This document shows, in pieces, positions 8,164 to 14,916 of a stretch of 29,549 bases of DNA; within the stretch, counting starts at the first letter, position 1; every line of letters begins with the position of its first letter. Source of the stretch: an uncultured Christensenellaceae bacterium (GTDB taxonomy: Bacteria; Bacillota; Clostridia; Christensenellales; Borkfalkiaceae). The notes beneath the pieces are model-generated. The model saw only the letters and a list, made by a program, of their open reading frames with translations. It searched no databases and was not told the origin of the DNA. Location: contig CAJUMW010000004.1 of the NCBI GenBank assembly GCA_910587625.1, positions 104,329 to 133,877 of the forward strand, given 5' to 3'. The translations under genes were made by a program, and so were the position numbers.

Positions 8164-8697
8164 ATGAAAAAGTTTTTCAAAGAATTTAAAGAGTTTATAA
8201 CACGCGGCAACGTGCTGGATATGGCTGTCGGCATAATTATCGGCGGCGCGTTTACGGCAATAATTACCGCGCTTGTAAACAATATTTTAACGCCGCTTAT
8301 AAATTGGATACCCGGTGCGGACGGAACAGGCGCGTTGCAGCTTGTTTTGCGCGACGCCGTGCTCGACGCAGAGGGAAATGTGGTTACGCAGGCACTAATT
8401 ATTGATTTCGGAGCGGTAATTTCTGCAATTATTACCTTCCTTATTACGGCGTTTGTGCTGTTTTTAATTGTTAAAACGGTAAATTCTGTTCGCGCTCGCG
8501 GAGAAAAGCTTAAAGAAGAACACAAAAATAAGATGGAAGCAAAGGAAGAGGAAGTTATAGAAGAAGCCGTTCAAGAAGCTACTCAGCCCGCAGTTGAAGA
8601 GGTAAAAGTTTCAATGTCGGCAACCGACGAACTGCTTGCGGAAATACGCGACTTATTGAAGGCGCAAAGCCTAAAATCCGACGAAAATAATCAATAA
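8164..8697 (+). CDS. mscL: Large-conductance mechanosensitive channel MscL
   Basis: 177 residues. The N-terminus matches MscL: an amphipathic helix (FKEFKEFITRGN), then TM1 with LDMAVGIIIGGAFTAIITAL, an extracellular loop (about 50-80), TM2 (about 82-107) and a basic RARGEKLKEE segment. MscL opens under hypo-osmotic shock to release solutes. The protein is longer than usual because of an acidic Glu-rich linker (about 125-150) before the conserved C-terminal bundle helix TDELLAEIRDLLK. The ribosome site GGGAG precedes the ATG. It is flanked by its own promoter and terminator. Confidence 0.95.
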   Translation: MKKFFKEFKEFITRGNVLDMAVGIIIGGAFTAIITALVNNILTPLINWIPGADGTGALQLVLRDAVLDAEGNVVTQALIIDFGAVISAIITFLITAFVLFLIVKTVNSVRARGEKLKEEHKNKMEAKEEEVIEEAVQEATQPAVEEVKVSMSATDELLAEIRDLLKAQSLKSDENNQ

Positions 8698-8705
8698 ATC
8701 AATAT

Positions 8706-8734
8706 GCCGCCCTGTGTTAAGCAGGGCGGCTTTT
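8706..8734 (+). terminator. Intrinsic terminator of mscL
   Basis: A perfect 9-bp GC-rich stem GCCGCCCTG/CAGGGCGGC with a 7-base loop, followed by TTTT, 8 bases after the mscL stop. Confidence 0.92.
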
Positions 8735-8737
8735 AAA

Positions 8738-8906
8738 TTAAAGCTCTATTATTTTTGTAACTATTTCATCGCGAAACGCTTTGTCGTGCTCGACAAAAAT
8801 CATAGTCGGTTGAAAGTTTTTTATAAGGTTTTGTATCTGCCAGCGCGAGTATATGTCAAGGAAATTCAAAGGCTCGTCCCAGGTTTTGCACGCTTATTAA
8901 AGACAA
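8738..8906 (-). pseudogene. ABC-F ATPase (Lsa/Vga-like) collapsed by internal deletion
   Basis: On the minus strand a ribosome site AAGGAG (8915-8920) is followed 8 bases later by a TTG start and the reading MSLISVQNL, the usual first residues of ABC-F ribosome-protection or translation-factor proteins. Within a few codons the sequence jumps to the end of such a protein in another frame: WDEPLNFLDIYSRWQI, then NLIKNFQPTMIFVEHDKAF and TKIIEL, stop at 8738. That is the second Walker B, D-loop and H-loop of an ABC-F ATPase. About the middle nine tenths of the gene is missing and the join is out of frame, so this is a dead gene made by an internal deletion. Confidence 0.8.
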
Positions 8907-8928
8907 TATTTATGCTCCTTGAATTTAA

Positions 8929-9120
8929 TTACCGTTCAAGCACCAACGCCTTTTTGGGGCAAAAATTAGAACACTTGCCGCATTTAATACACTTTTCGTG
9001 GTCTATTGTCGGCGCCTCAAAATTGTTTTGCGACAACGCGCCTACGGGGCAAACTTTTACCGCCGGACACGCATGGTTTTGAGGACAGTTGTCCTTTAAA
9101 ATGGAAAGAATTTTTGCCAT
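8929..9120 (-). CDS. Small 2x[4Fe-4S] ferredoxin-like protein
   Basis: 63 residues with two clusters of cysteines. The second is a clean CIKCGKCSNFCP motif (CxxCxxCxxxCP, about 44-55). The first, CPQNHACPAVKVCPVGAL (about 12-29), is a variant with wider Cys spacing before the CPxGA. This supports one or two [4Fe-4S] clusters for low-potential electron transfer, or a domain-sized relative of CPVGA-type ferredoxins. The ribosome site AACGAGG lies before the ATG. It is 11 bases downstream of the 383-residue gene on the same strand, likely co-transcribed. Its redox partner is unknown. Confidence 0.82.
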   Translation of the reverse strand: MAKILSILKDNCPQNHACPAVKVCPVGALSQNNFEAPTIDHEKCIKCGKCSNFCPKKALVLER

Positions 9121-9131
9121 AATATACCTCG

Positions 9132-10283
9132 TTATTTCAATAATTTTTTAGCAATGTATTTTAATGTTTTTTCGTTTGTTTTCTTTTGAAAGTCTGAAAG
9201 CTTGTCAAAATTACTGAAAGTTCCGCCCTCGTTACCCGACCAACCTATTAAGTATTCGTTTTGCAAATCTTCGGAAAGATTTTTGCTGTCGGACTTATAT
9301 TTGAATATGTGGAACAGCTCTTTTCTTACGTTTACCGTTCCCAAAAGTTGAATATCGTCGGGTTCCTTGTTGAGTTCGGTCGGATACGTCAGCCAATGTA
9401 CCAAATCGCTTTTGGCAAGATACTCGGGAGTGGAGTACTCTTTCGGGAAAAGATTTTCTTTTCCGTATTTTTGTAAAAGGCAATATGTAAGCTCCGCATA
9501 TGTCAAATCTTCGGCCAATTCGGCTATAACTTGCGTTGAAACTTCTTTTTCGTAACCGAGCAAAGTTTCCAAAGCATAGTACCTTATGCGGTTGATTTTT
9601 ATAGACATAATTTTTTCAAGCAACGCAAGCAGTCTTTCGTCAATAAAATATTTGCACACGTCGGAAATAAATTCCAAGTTGTCTATTTGGTTATCGTCAA
9701 GCGAGCTCGAGTTCTTTAGCAGCCTTTCAATATCGTCTGAAACAAATTTCGCAAGCTGCGTTTTAGCTTCGCTTGTTAAATTTTTAATTTTTTCCTTGTA
9801 CTCGTTCAAGCCCTGATACAGATTTCCGCGTTGATATTCGTCGGTCAACGGTTTTACTATTTCAAGTATTTTTTCAACGTCGGCTTTTTCTATGGTTTCA
9901 AGCTCAAACATTTCATCAACGGCATTTTCGACTATGCACTCGTTATGCGTAAGTTCGAGAATTTCGTTTATAACGGCTATTTTATCGTCGCTTAAATTGT
10001 CGGGATTTCCGCCGCTAAGCGTTAAAACCATTAAAAGATTGTTCTCGTAAAGAAATATCTTGCTTTTTTGCTCGTAATTTTCGGCTTTGGGTATAGCCTC
10101 TATCAGTTTTTTTATTTCGCTTACGGTAAAATCGACTATAACATTAAAGTCCTGTAAAGAAACAGGTTTTTTTGTATTTTTAAGTACGTTTCCTATGTAT
10201 TGCATTAAACGAGCTTTGTTTTGATAATCGTCATTATCTTTAATGCTGTTAAATAATTCTTTAAAATTGGGCAACTTTGACAT
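9132..10283 (-). CDS. 383-residue helical protein of unknown function
   Basis: A soluble, acidic, almost entirely helical protein without signal peptide or membrane segment. The central region (about 60-280) has repeated amphipathic helix pairs of the kind seen in HEAT/ARM-like solenoids, for example IRYYALETLLGYEKE. The C-terminal part holds the aromatic segment LIGWSGNEGGTFSNF. No catalytic motif is recognised. The start ATG follows GGAGG, about 8 bases upstream, and a perfect sigma-A promoter lies upstream, so the gene is well expressed. The ferredoxin gene follows 11 bases after the stop. It may be a binding scaffold, but this is a guess. Confidence 0.6.
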   Translation of the reverse strand: MSKLPNFKELFNSIKDNDDYQNKARLMQYIGNVLKNTKKPVSLQDFNVIVDFTVSEIKKLIEAIPKAENYEQKSKIFLYENNLLMVLTLSGGNPDNLSDDKIAVINEILELTHNECIVENAVDEMFELETIEKADVEKILEIVKPLTDEYQRGNLYQGLNEYKEKIKNLTSEAKTQLAKFVSDDIERLLKNSSSLDDNQIDNLEFISDVCKYFIDERLLALLEKIMSIKINRIRYYALETLLGYEKEVSTQVIAELAEDLTYAELTYCLLQKYGKENLFPKEYSTPEYLAKSDLVHWLTYPTELNKEPDDIQLLGTVNVRKELFHIFKYKSDSKNLSEDLQNEYLIGWSGNEGGTFSNFDKLSDFQKKTNEKTLKYIAKKLLK

Positions 10284-10331
10284 GTTTTACCTCCAAAAAT
10301 TAAAAAAACAATAGGTAACTGTTTTTTATTT

Positions 10332-10360
10332 ATTATATTGATTTTATTATGCAATGTCAA
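10332..10360 (-). promoter_or_regulatory. Consensus sigma-A promoter for the 383-residue gene
   Basis: On the minus strand: TTGACA (10355-10360), 17 bases, TATAAT (10332-10337). Both boxes are perfect. It lies about 49 bases before the start codon at 10283. Confidence 0.9.
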
Positions 10361-10404
10361 TCGTTTGCATTTATTGTGAAATCAGAGGTTTGTATGACAG
10401 TAAA

Positions 10405-10428
10405 AAAGACAGGCATCTTCCTGTCTTT
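10405..10428. terminator. Bidirectional intrinsic terminator
   Basis: A 9-bp stem AAAGACAGG/CCTGTCTTT with a 6-base loop, flanked by A- and T-runs. It directly follows the stop of the minus-strand kinase-like gene and would insulate it from the promoter of the 383-residue gene. Confidence 0.85.
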
Positions 10429-10436
10429 TTGTAAGC

Positions 10437-10946
10437 TTATAATTGAATATCTATTTGATATTTCTTATCGATTAAAATATATTCCAGATCGTATTTTTGA
10501 CACAACAATAAATTATTTTTATTTTCTTCGATTAATTGCTCTTTTTTAATTTCGGTTAAAACACGTTTTTCTATAACGTTTTCAAACTGTAAAATATCGT
10601 TAAAGTGTGTTTCGATATACTCGGCGGTCATAACAAGACAATAATGTTTAATAGCGAACAAATAATTATCGTCAAAATCCTTTTGCCAATCAAATGGGAT
10701 ATAACAACCTTCGATTATAATGTTCTGTTTGTTTTCAATGACAGTTTTAATAATTTCTTTAACTATAGACCAAAGATAGAGGGTAAGTTGGGCGTCATCG
10801 TATACAGTAAGCGAGGTTTTACCGCTTCTTATAAGTCCCATTTTTAAATTGTCAACGGACAAATACGGAATTTTGTATTTTTCCATAAGTCTTTGCGATA
10901 AATTAGTTTTGCCTGTATGCGTTGTGCCCGAAATTAAAATAACCAT
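10437..10946 (-). CDS. Small P-loop kinase-like NTPase
   Basis: 169 residues. A Walker A motif GTTHTGKT is at 7-14 straight after the first beta strand (MVILIS). It is followed by the SVDNLKMG segment (about 31-38) and a second strand IIIEGCYIP (about 96-104), as in small nucleotide or small-molecule kinases such as adenylylsulfate, 2-phosphoglycerate or zeta-toxin-like kinases. A helical lid-like region with FENVIEKRVLTEIKKE follows. The phosphate acceptor cannot be identified. The gene is monocistronic with its own terminator. Homology to a zeta toxin is possible, but no antitoxin partner is seen next to it. Confidence 0.6.
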   Translation of the reverse strand: MVILISGTTHTGKTNLSQRLMEKYKIPYLSVDNLKMGLIRSGKTSLTVYDDAQLTLYLWSIVKEIIKTVIENKQNIIIEGCYIPFDWQKDFDDNYLFAIKHYCLVMTAEYIETHFNDILQFENVIEKRVLTEIKKEQLIEENKNNLLLCQKYDLEYILIDKKYQIDIQL

Positions 10947-10982
10947 GATTTAAGTATACCAAATAATTCGACGTTTTTCAAT

Positions 10983-11123
10983 TTATAAATCGGGCAAATT
11001 ATTTGTTTGTGCATATTTGCCTTTTTTTAACAAGAAAAACGGCAATATGATTATAACGCCAAAAATTAAACCTAATATCATACTAACATTGTGGCAAACG
11101 GTCGTCCAACCGAAACTTACCAC
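10983..11123 (-). pseudogene. C-terminal remnant of a membrane protein, or a tiny membrane peptide
   Basis: A minus-strand frame of about 46 residues, starting at best from a GTG at 11121-11123 with no ribosome site. It contains SFGWTTVCHNVSMILG, one hydrophobic helix (LIFGVIIILPFFLL) and a basic KKGKYAQT tail. A stop lies a few codons upstream. It reads like the last helix and tail of a larger membrane protein. It could instead be a real 46-residue peptide; confidence is low. Confidence 0.3.
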
Positions 11124-11125
11124 AT

Positions 11126-11162
11126 AGCGACTTAATCAAAAGTAATTGATTAGTTCGCTATA
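11126..11162. repeat. Imperfect inverted repeat
   Basis: Arms ATAGCGACTTAATCAA and TTGATTAGTTCGCTAT pair at 14 of 16 positions around a short loop. It lies just left of the perfect palindrome at 11180 and is part of the same structured block. Confidence 0.55.
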
Positions 11163-11179
11163 TTTTTAACAGATTAAAA

Positions 11180-11212
11180 ATATCCGCACACTTTTAAAAA
11201 GTGTGCGGATAT
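11180..11212. repeat. Perfect 16-bp-arm palindrome
   Basis: Arm ATATCCGCACACTTTT is followed, after a single A, by its exact reverse complement. The total of 33 bases would form a very stable hairpin or cruciform. It sits about 40 bases after the stop of the minus-strand XRE gene, so it may terminate or stabilise that transcript, though the T-run is inside the arm rather than after it. Confidence 0.7.
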
Positions 11213-11251
11213 CACTATTACGGTGGAGTAAGCGTTATCTAAAACGAATTT

Positions 11252-11716
11252 TTATTTATACTTAATATGAATGTTCAATAAATGATTGACAATATTTTCG
11301 ACTGTGCGATATGCGCAATACACAACCCAAACAATCCATGTGTACTGCCATTTTTGTGATATTAAGCTAATTACAATATATAATAAAGCCACGACTATAG
11401 CAATAATCCAATTCATAATTTTTTTGTGCTTGCGTATAATTACGTTACTTCTATTCAGTGCGGATTTTACGTTTTCTTCCGAAATGCTTTTATAATCGCT
11501 ATCGTTTATCCGTTCTCCGTTTAATATTTCATTTATGCTAACATCATAAAATTTGCTTAAAATTTGTAGCATTTCCACAGGCGGTAAATAATTACCGTTT
11601 TCCCAACGAGAAACTGTTTTATTTGTTACGCCGATTTGTTCTCCCAATTCCTCTTGAGTAAGATTTTTTTCTTTCCGCAATTCAGCTAAAAAAGCCCCGA
11701 TTTTTTGCATATCCAT
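11252..11716 (-). CDS. XRE-family transcriptional regulator with two C-terminal membrane helices
   Basis: 154 residues from the ATG at 11716, chosen because AGGAGA lies 8 bases upstream; the longer open frame has no ribosome site. The N-terminal helix-turn-helix domain (about 6-60) has the classic LRKEKNLTQEELGEQIGV pattern and the WENG recognition end. A linker with INEILNGERI follows, then two membrane helices (about 101-119 and 125-140). This layout is common in Clostridia for membrane-tethered regulators of nearby membrane or transport genes. No intact target gene is adjacent; the membrane remnant at 10983 may be what is left of it. An extended -10 (TGTGCTATAAT) lies near 11745 on the minus strand. 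Confidence 0.82.
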   Translation of the reverse strand: MDMQKIGAFLAELRKEKNLTQEELGEQIGVTNKTVSRWENGNYLPPVEMLQILSKFYDVSINEILNGERINDSDYKSISEENVKSALNRSNVIIRKHKKIMNWIIAIVVALLYIVISLISQKWQYTWIVWVVYCAYRTVENIVNHLLNIHIKYK

Positions 11717-11833
11717 AATGAATATCTCCTTATTCCTGACAGCAATATTATAGCACATAAATACGGAATAGTATTGCCCATAAACAGCGAATTCGAAACA
11801 AACATTAGACAAATCATAGGATAAAACGGCAAA

Positions 11834-11861
11834 AAACCTAAAACAGTTTTGTTTTAGGTTT
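11834..11861. terminator. Bidirectional AT-rich hairpin terminator
   Basis: A 12-bp perfect stem AAACCTAAAACA/TGTTTTAGGTTT with a 4-base loop, bounded by A- and T-runs. It would end transcripts running leftward from the tRNA operon, a second stop after the one at 11971. Confidence 0.75.
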
Positions 11862-11970
11862 TAAGTGGAGGGAGGAGGTGCGTATTGCCGTTTCCGCAAG
11901 CGGAGCCTCGGCAAACCTTCGCTTCGCTCAGTCGAATGGTATAGCTTCTGTTACTGCCTTACGTCTACAC
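11862..11970. other. Spacer with no gene
   Basis: About 109 bases between two terminators. On the minus strand it ends in a C-rich CTCCTCCCTCCA that resembles the 3' end of the tRNA-Tyr gene, but the rest does not fold as a tRNA. It may be a decayed tRNA copy; nothing else is seen. Confidence 0.3.
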
Positions 11971-12007
11971 AGCAAAAGGAACAGGTAAAAAACCTGTTCC
12001 TTTTGCT
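11971..12007 (-). terminator. Terminator of the tRNA operon
   Basis: A 16-bp perfect stem AGCAAAAGGAACAGGT/ACCTGTTCCTTTTGCT with a 5-base loop begins at the last base of the tRNA-Tyr CCA end. The T-richness is within the loop and arm. It probably also guides 3' processing of the last tRNA. Confidence 0.8.
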
Positions 12008-12091
12008 GGTGGGAGGAGGTGGATTCGAACCACCGAAGTCGGAGACGTCAGATTTACAGTCTGATGCATTTGGCCACTCTGCAATCCGCCC
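12007..12091 (-). tRNA. tRNA-Tyr (GTA)
   Basis: 85 nt including an encoded CCA. The anticodon loop CTGTAAA gives GTA. It is a class II tRNA with a long variable arm and a T arm GGTGG-TTCGAAT-CCACC. The acceptor GGGCGGA against TCCTCCC leaves one mismatch (C4 with U69). It is the last gene of the tRNA operon. Confidence 0.9.
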
Positions 12092-12099
12092 ATATTAAA

Positions 12100-12125
12100 T
12101 TTTACCCCGTATAAACGGGGTAAAA
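12100..12125 (-). other. Hairpin between tRNA-Thr and tRNA-Tyr
   Basis: An 11-bp perfect inverted repeat TTTTACCCCGT/ACGGGGTAAAA with a 4-base loop fills the spacer. It probably aids processing of the polycistronic precursor, or acts as a partial terminator. Shorter hairpins also sit in the Asp-Phe and Phe-Thr spacers. Confidence 0.6.
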
Positions 12126-12126
12126 G

Positions 12127-12202
12127 TGGAGCTGGTGATTGGAATCGAACCCACAACCTGCTGATTACAAATCAGCTGCTCTGCCAATTGAGCTACACCA
12201 GC
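12127..12202 (-). tRNA. tRNA-Thr (TGT)
   Basis: 76 nt with encoded CCA. The anticodon loop TTTGTAA gives TGT. The acceptor GCTGGTG/CACCAGC is perfect. The T stem GTGGG/CCAAT has a G-A mismatch at 51-63. Confidence 0.9.
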
Positions 12203-12221
12203 AAATTCCGCCCGTTTCGGG

Positions 12222-12297
12222 TGGTGCCTTGGGGTGGAATCGAACCGCCGACATATGGATTTTCAGTCCACCGCTCTACCATCTGAGCTACCAAGGC
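12222..12297 (-). tRNA. tRNA-Phe (GAA)
   Basis: 76 nt with encoded CCA. The anticodon loop CTGAAAA gives GAA. The acceptor GCCTTGG/CCAAGGC is perfect. The T stem GGCGG/CCACC has a C-A mismatch at 51-63, the same position as in the tRNA-Thr gene. Confidence 0.9.
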
Positions 12298-12328
12298 ATA
12301 AACGCCTTACGGCGCTTTTAAAAAAATT

Positions 12329-12406
12329 TGGCGACCCCAAACGGGCTCGAACCGTCGACCTCCAGCGTGACAGGCTGGCGCTCTAACCAAACTGAGCTAT
12401 AGGGCC
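12329..12406 (-). tRNA. tRNA-Asp (GTC)
   Basis: 78 nt with encoded CCA. The anticodon loop CTGTCAC gives GTC. Acceptor GGCCCTA/TGGGGTC pairs with two G-U wobbles; T arm GACGG/CCGTT. The D loop carries one extra T. G73 fits the Asp discriminator. Confidence 0.93.
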
Positions 12407-12438
12407 AAATAAAATAATTAATTAAGTTATTAAATTAG

Positions 12439-12515
12439 TGGTGGGCCTTCACGGACTCGAACCGCGGACCAATCGGTTATGAGCCGACCGCTCTAACCAA
12501 CTGAGCTAAAGGCCC
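12439..12515 (-). tRNA. tRNA-Met (CAT), elongator type
   Basis: 77 nt with encoded CCA. The anticodon loop CTCATAA gives CAT. The acceptor GGGCCTT/AAGGCCC is perfect, including a G1-C72 pair, which argues against an initiator tRNA. A tRNA-Ile2 with lysidine-modified CAT is the alternative. It is the first gene after the promoter. Confidence 0.88.
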
Positions 12516-12550
12516 TTAAAAGGACTGTGTCATACGCACAATGCTTACAT

Positions 12551-12579
12551 ATAATAATATACCTAAAAAATTTTGTCAA
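12551..12579 (-). promoter_or_regulatory. Promoter of the tRNA operon
   Basis: On the minus strand: TTGACA (12574-12579), 17 bases, TATTAT (12551-12556). It lies about 36 bases upstream of the tRNA-Met gene, in an AT-rich spacer. Confidence 0.88.
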
Positions 12580-12745
12580 GTATTTTTTTAGCCTATTTTC
12601 AAAATTTTAACTTTAATTTTTTAAAGGTTAAAATGATGAAAAAATATAATCATTTGCGACAAAGCCAAGCAAAAACCGACAGTCTTTGTCAAAATATTAC
12701 CCAAAAGATTTAGTAATATTTTATAAAAACGACGGAGGAAGTAAA

Positions 12746-13057
12746 ATGAAAGTTACGGGCTTTGTAAAAGACAAGACGTTATACATAGCTCTTTCCGGCG
12801 AGATGGACGAGTGTTCCTCGCAGGAAGCGCGGACAAAATGCGATAAGCTGATAGAGGACAATTTAAGCGTAAGTAAAATAATAATTAATCTTGCCGACGT
12901 TGCGTTTATGGACTCAACGGGCATTGGGTTTTTGATAGGCAGATATAAAAAAGCGTCGCGGCTTGCTTTGCCGTTATATATAACAAAACCCAATTTTGCG
13001 GCGGACAAAATTCTCAATTTAAGCGGAATATATTCACTCATACCAAAAGCGGAGTAA
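12746..13057 (+). CDS. spoIIAA: Anti-sigma F factor antagonist SpoIIAA
   Basis: 103 residues from the ATG at 12746, which follows GGAGGAAG; the longer open frame has no ribosome site. A STAS-domain protein with the phosphorylatable serine in MDSTGIGFLIGRYK (Ser57). Unphosphorylated SpoIIAA binds SpoIIAB and frees sigma F in the forespore. The gene order AA-AB-sigF with short or overlapping junctions is the textbook sporulation operon. The upstream 230 bases show no clear sigma-A boxes; a sigma-H promoter would be expected but I could not assign one. Confidence 0.93.
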   Translation: MKVTGFVKDKTLYIALSGEMDECSSQEARTKCDKLIEDNLSVSKIIINLADVAFMDSTGIGFLIGRYKKASRLALPLYITKPNFAADKILNLSGIYSLIPKAE

Positions 13058-13068
13058 AGGATAAAAAT

Positions 13069-13506
13069 ATGACTACAAATTATTTAAAATTACAATTCTA
13101 TTCACTTCCTCGAAATCAGGCATTCGCGCGTGACGCGGTGGCTGCATTCTGTCTTGAACTAAACCCTACGCTTGCCGACCTTTCGGACGTAAAAACCGCG
13201 GTGTCCGAAGCTGTTACAAACTGCACCGTACACGCGTATAAGGGCAATCTGGGCATAGTAACCATAGAGTGCGAGATAGAGGATAATTCGCTACATATCA
13301 AGGTAAGCGACACGGGCAGGGGCATAGCGGACGTGACAAAGGCAATACAGCCTTTTTATACCTCCGCGCCGTCTGACGAGCGTTCGGGAATGGGTTTTAC
13401 GATTATGCAAACTTTTATGGACGAGTTTAACGTAAATTCCATTCAGGGTGAAGGCACCGTTGTTTACATGACAAAATGTTTTAAAGCGGAAGTGGAGAAT
13501 GCTTGA
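13069..13506 (+). CDS. spoIIAB: Anti-sigma F factor / serine kinase SpoIIAB
   Basis: 145 residues of the GHKL ATPase/kinase fold: N-box with Glu47 and Asn51 (VSEAVTNC), G1 box DTGRGI (81-86) and G2 box GMGF (107-110). It sequesters sigma F and inactivates SpoIIAA by phosphorylation, setting forespore-specific transcription. It starts 11 bases after spoIIAA and overlaps sigF by 8 bases. Confidence 0.95.
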   Translation: MTTNYLKLQFYSLPRNQAFARDAVAAFCLELNPTLADLSDVKTAVSEAVTNCTVHAYKGNLGIVTIECEIEDNSLHIKVSDTGRGIADVTKAIQPFYTSAPSDERSGMGFTIMQTFMDEFNVNSIQGEGTVVYMTKCFKAEVENA

Positions 13507-14224
13507 CGTCGATAAGACGAACGACCTTATTCGCCGAGCCAAAGACGGAGACGCGGCAGCAAAGGAAACCTTAATCGTCGAAAACAACAACTTAATAAAA
13601 AGTATAGTGCGCCGTTATTTGAACAAAGGCGTAGAATATGACGACCTTTATCAGCTTGCGAGCATGGGGTTGTTGAAGGCAATTAACGGGTTTGACGAAA
13701 GTTTCGGGGTAAGGTTTTCAACTTACGCCGTGCCTATGATTGCAGGAGAAATTAAGCGATTTATGCGCGACGACGGCAGTATAAAGGTATCGCGCGCAAT
13801 AAAAAGCAGTGCGAAACAGATAAATTTATTTATTGAAAAATATTCTGTCGAGCACGGCACACAGCCTTCCGTAAAGATAATTGCCGAAAACTTCGGAATG
13901 CCGGAAAGCGAAGTTGTGTTTACTATGGGTTCAACGCGCATGCCCGTATCGATATATGCTCAAGGGGATTATAAGGATGAAAAGGGGCAGGAGCTTTTGG
14001 AAAAACTGCCCGTCGAAGATAATCAAGAGGATATAATAGAAGCTTTACAGTTAAAAACAGCCATTGAAAATTTGCCCGAACGAGATAAAAAAGTAATTAT
14101 ATTGCGATATTTTCGCGATTTGACTCAAAGCGAAGTTGCGTCAATGCTCGGTGTATCACAGGTACAGGTGTCAAGAATCGAAAACAGAATAATGGAGAAT
14201 TTCAGAAAATCACTTACAGGTTAA
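13499..14224 (+). CDS. sigF: Sporulation sigma factor F
   Basis: 241 residues, a sigma-70 family factor without region 1. Region 2 is about 27-98 (YDDLYQLASMGLLKAINGFD and RFSTYAVPMIAGEIKRF), region 3 about 100-160, and region 4 about 185-238 with the helix-turn-helix LTQSEVASMLGVSQVQVSRIE. It directs the first forespore gene set. Operon position after spoIIAB and the length identify it as sigma F rather than sigma G or B. It ends at a strong terminator. Confidence 0.94.
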   Translation: MLDVDKTNDLIRRAKDGDAAAKETLIVENNNLIKSIVRRYLNKGVEYDDLYQLASMGLLKAINGFDESFGVRFSTYAVPMIAGEIKRFMRDDGSIKVSRAIKSSAKQINLFIEKYSVEHGTQPSVKIIAENFGMPESEVVFTMGSTRMPVSIYAQGDYKDEKGQELLEKLPVEDNQEDIIEALQLKTAIENLPERDKKVIILRYFRDLTQSEVASMLGVSQVQVSRIENRIMENFRKSLTG

Positions 14225-14260
14225 AAGCCGTAGCTTCCAAGTTTTTGAAGCTACGGCTTT
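14224..14260. terminator. Bidirectional terminator after sigF
   Basis: A 14-bp perfect stem AAAGCCGTAGCTTC/GAAGCTACGGCTTT with a 9-base loop, between the convergent sigF and CarD-like genes. Confidence 0.92.
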
Positions 14261-14271
14261 AATTATATGTA

Positions 14272-14778
14272 TTATTTTAATCGTGGCTCTAAATTACCCT
14301 GTAATATCGGCGTCACGTCTTCTTCACGCAAAGCAAGCGTTCTCGAAAGTTCTTCAAACAAAATTCTTTCGCACGTTCTAAGCGCGTTTAAATCTGTTGT
14401 GCGCAGTTTTTTTCTCTGTAATTTGAGCGCTTTTTGTCTTGATAAAATGCTTAAAAGCGTGCCGGCAATTTCAGAAACGTCGTCGCGGTTGAAAATATCT
14501 TTAAAGACTTCTCCGCGCGACTTGTCGTCTTTTGTCCAGTCAATCTCGGTCATAGCCGAGGAAAGCGCTTTTATCTCGTCGAAGGTCAGCGGCGGACAAA
14601 TTTCTTTGAAACAGTTGGCTTTTTCTACGGGCACAAGTATAGTCGAGGAACTTTTGGACTGTGCGAGCACATAAAAATCCCGCACTCTGCCGCCGATATT
14701 TTCTTCTCGTATATCCGTAATTCGACATTCTCCATACGAGCCGTATTTAATTTTATCTCCGATACAAAACTGTTTCAT
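14272..14778 (-). CDS. CarD/CdnL-like RNA polymerase-binding regulator
   Basis: 168 residues. The N-terminal half (about 1-55) matches the CarD/TRCF RNAP-interaction domain: FCIGDKIKYGSYGECRI, then FYVLAQSKSSSTILVPVEKA. The C-terminal half is the helical DNA-binding part with ILSRQKALKLQRKKLRTTD and an AERILFEEL-like helix. CarD proteins bind the polymerase beta subunit and stabilise open promoter complexes. It is convergent with sigF and divergent from the aminotransferase gene. Confidence 0.85.
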   Translation of the reverse strand: MKQFCIGDKIKYGSYGECRITDIREENIGGRVRDFYVLAQSKSSSTILVPVEKANCFKEICPPLTFDEIKALSSAMTEIDWTKDDKSRGEVFKDIFNRDDVSEIAGTLLSILSRQKALKLQRKKLRTTDLNALRTCERILFEELSRTLALREEDVTPILQGNLEPRLK

Positions 14779-14916
14779 AACTTTACTTTATTATATCACA
14801 AAATAACTCCAAATGCATATATTTTTTTCAAAAAATGAATATATTCACTAAAAGTTTAAATTTAACAGATTTAAATGAAAAAAGGTCGGCTATTTATGTT
14901 AAATTGGTCAAATTTC

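Larger units (their letters stand above)
10947..11251. other. Intergenic stretch with a gene remnant and two large hairpins
   Basis: About 305 bases between the kinase-like gene and the XRE regulator gene. It holds a short minus-strand open frame read as a membrane-protein remnant (10983-11123) and two inverted repeats (11126-11162 and 11180-11212). No intact gene or tRNA was found. Confidence 0.6.

Noticed and set aside
8714..9082. 122-residue plus-strand frame
   Set aside because: It starts inside the mscL terminator and lies antisense to the ABC-F remnant and the ferredoxin gene, with no ribosome site.
10437..10946. Zeta-type toxin
   Set aside because: The Walker A and size fit many small kinases, there is no adjacent antitoxin gene, and the specific zeta residues could not be placed.
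11862..11970. A sixth tRNA next to tRNA-Tyr
   Set aside because: Only the C-rich 3' end resembles a tRNA; no anticodon or T arm can be built.
11865..12321. Plus-strand open frames across the tRNA cluster
   Set aside because: They are antisense readings of tRNA-Tyr, tRNA-Thr and tRNA-Phe; conserved tRNA arms give familiar-looking but false protein ends.
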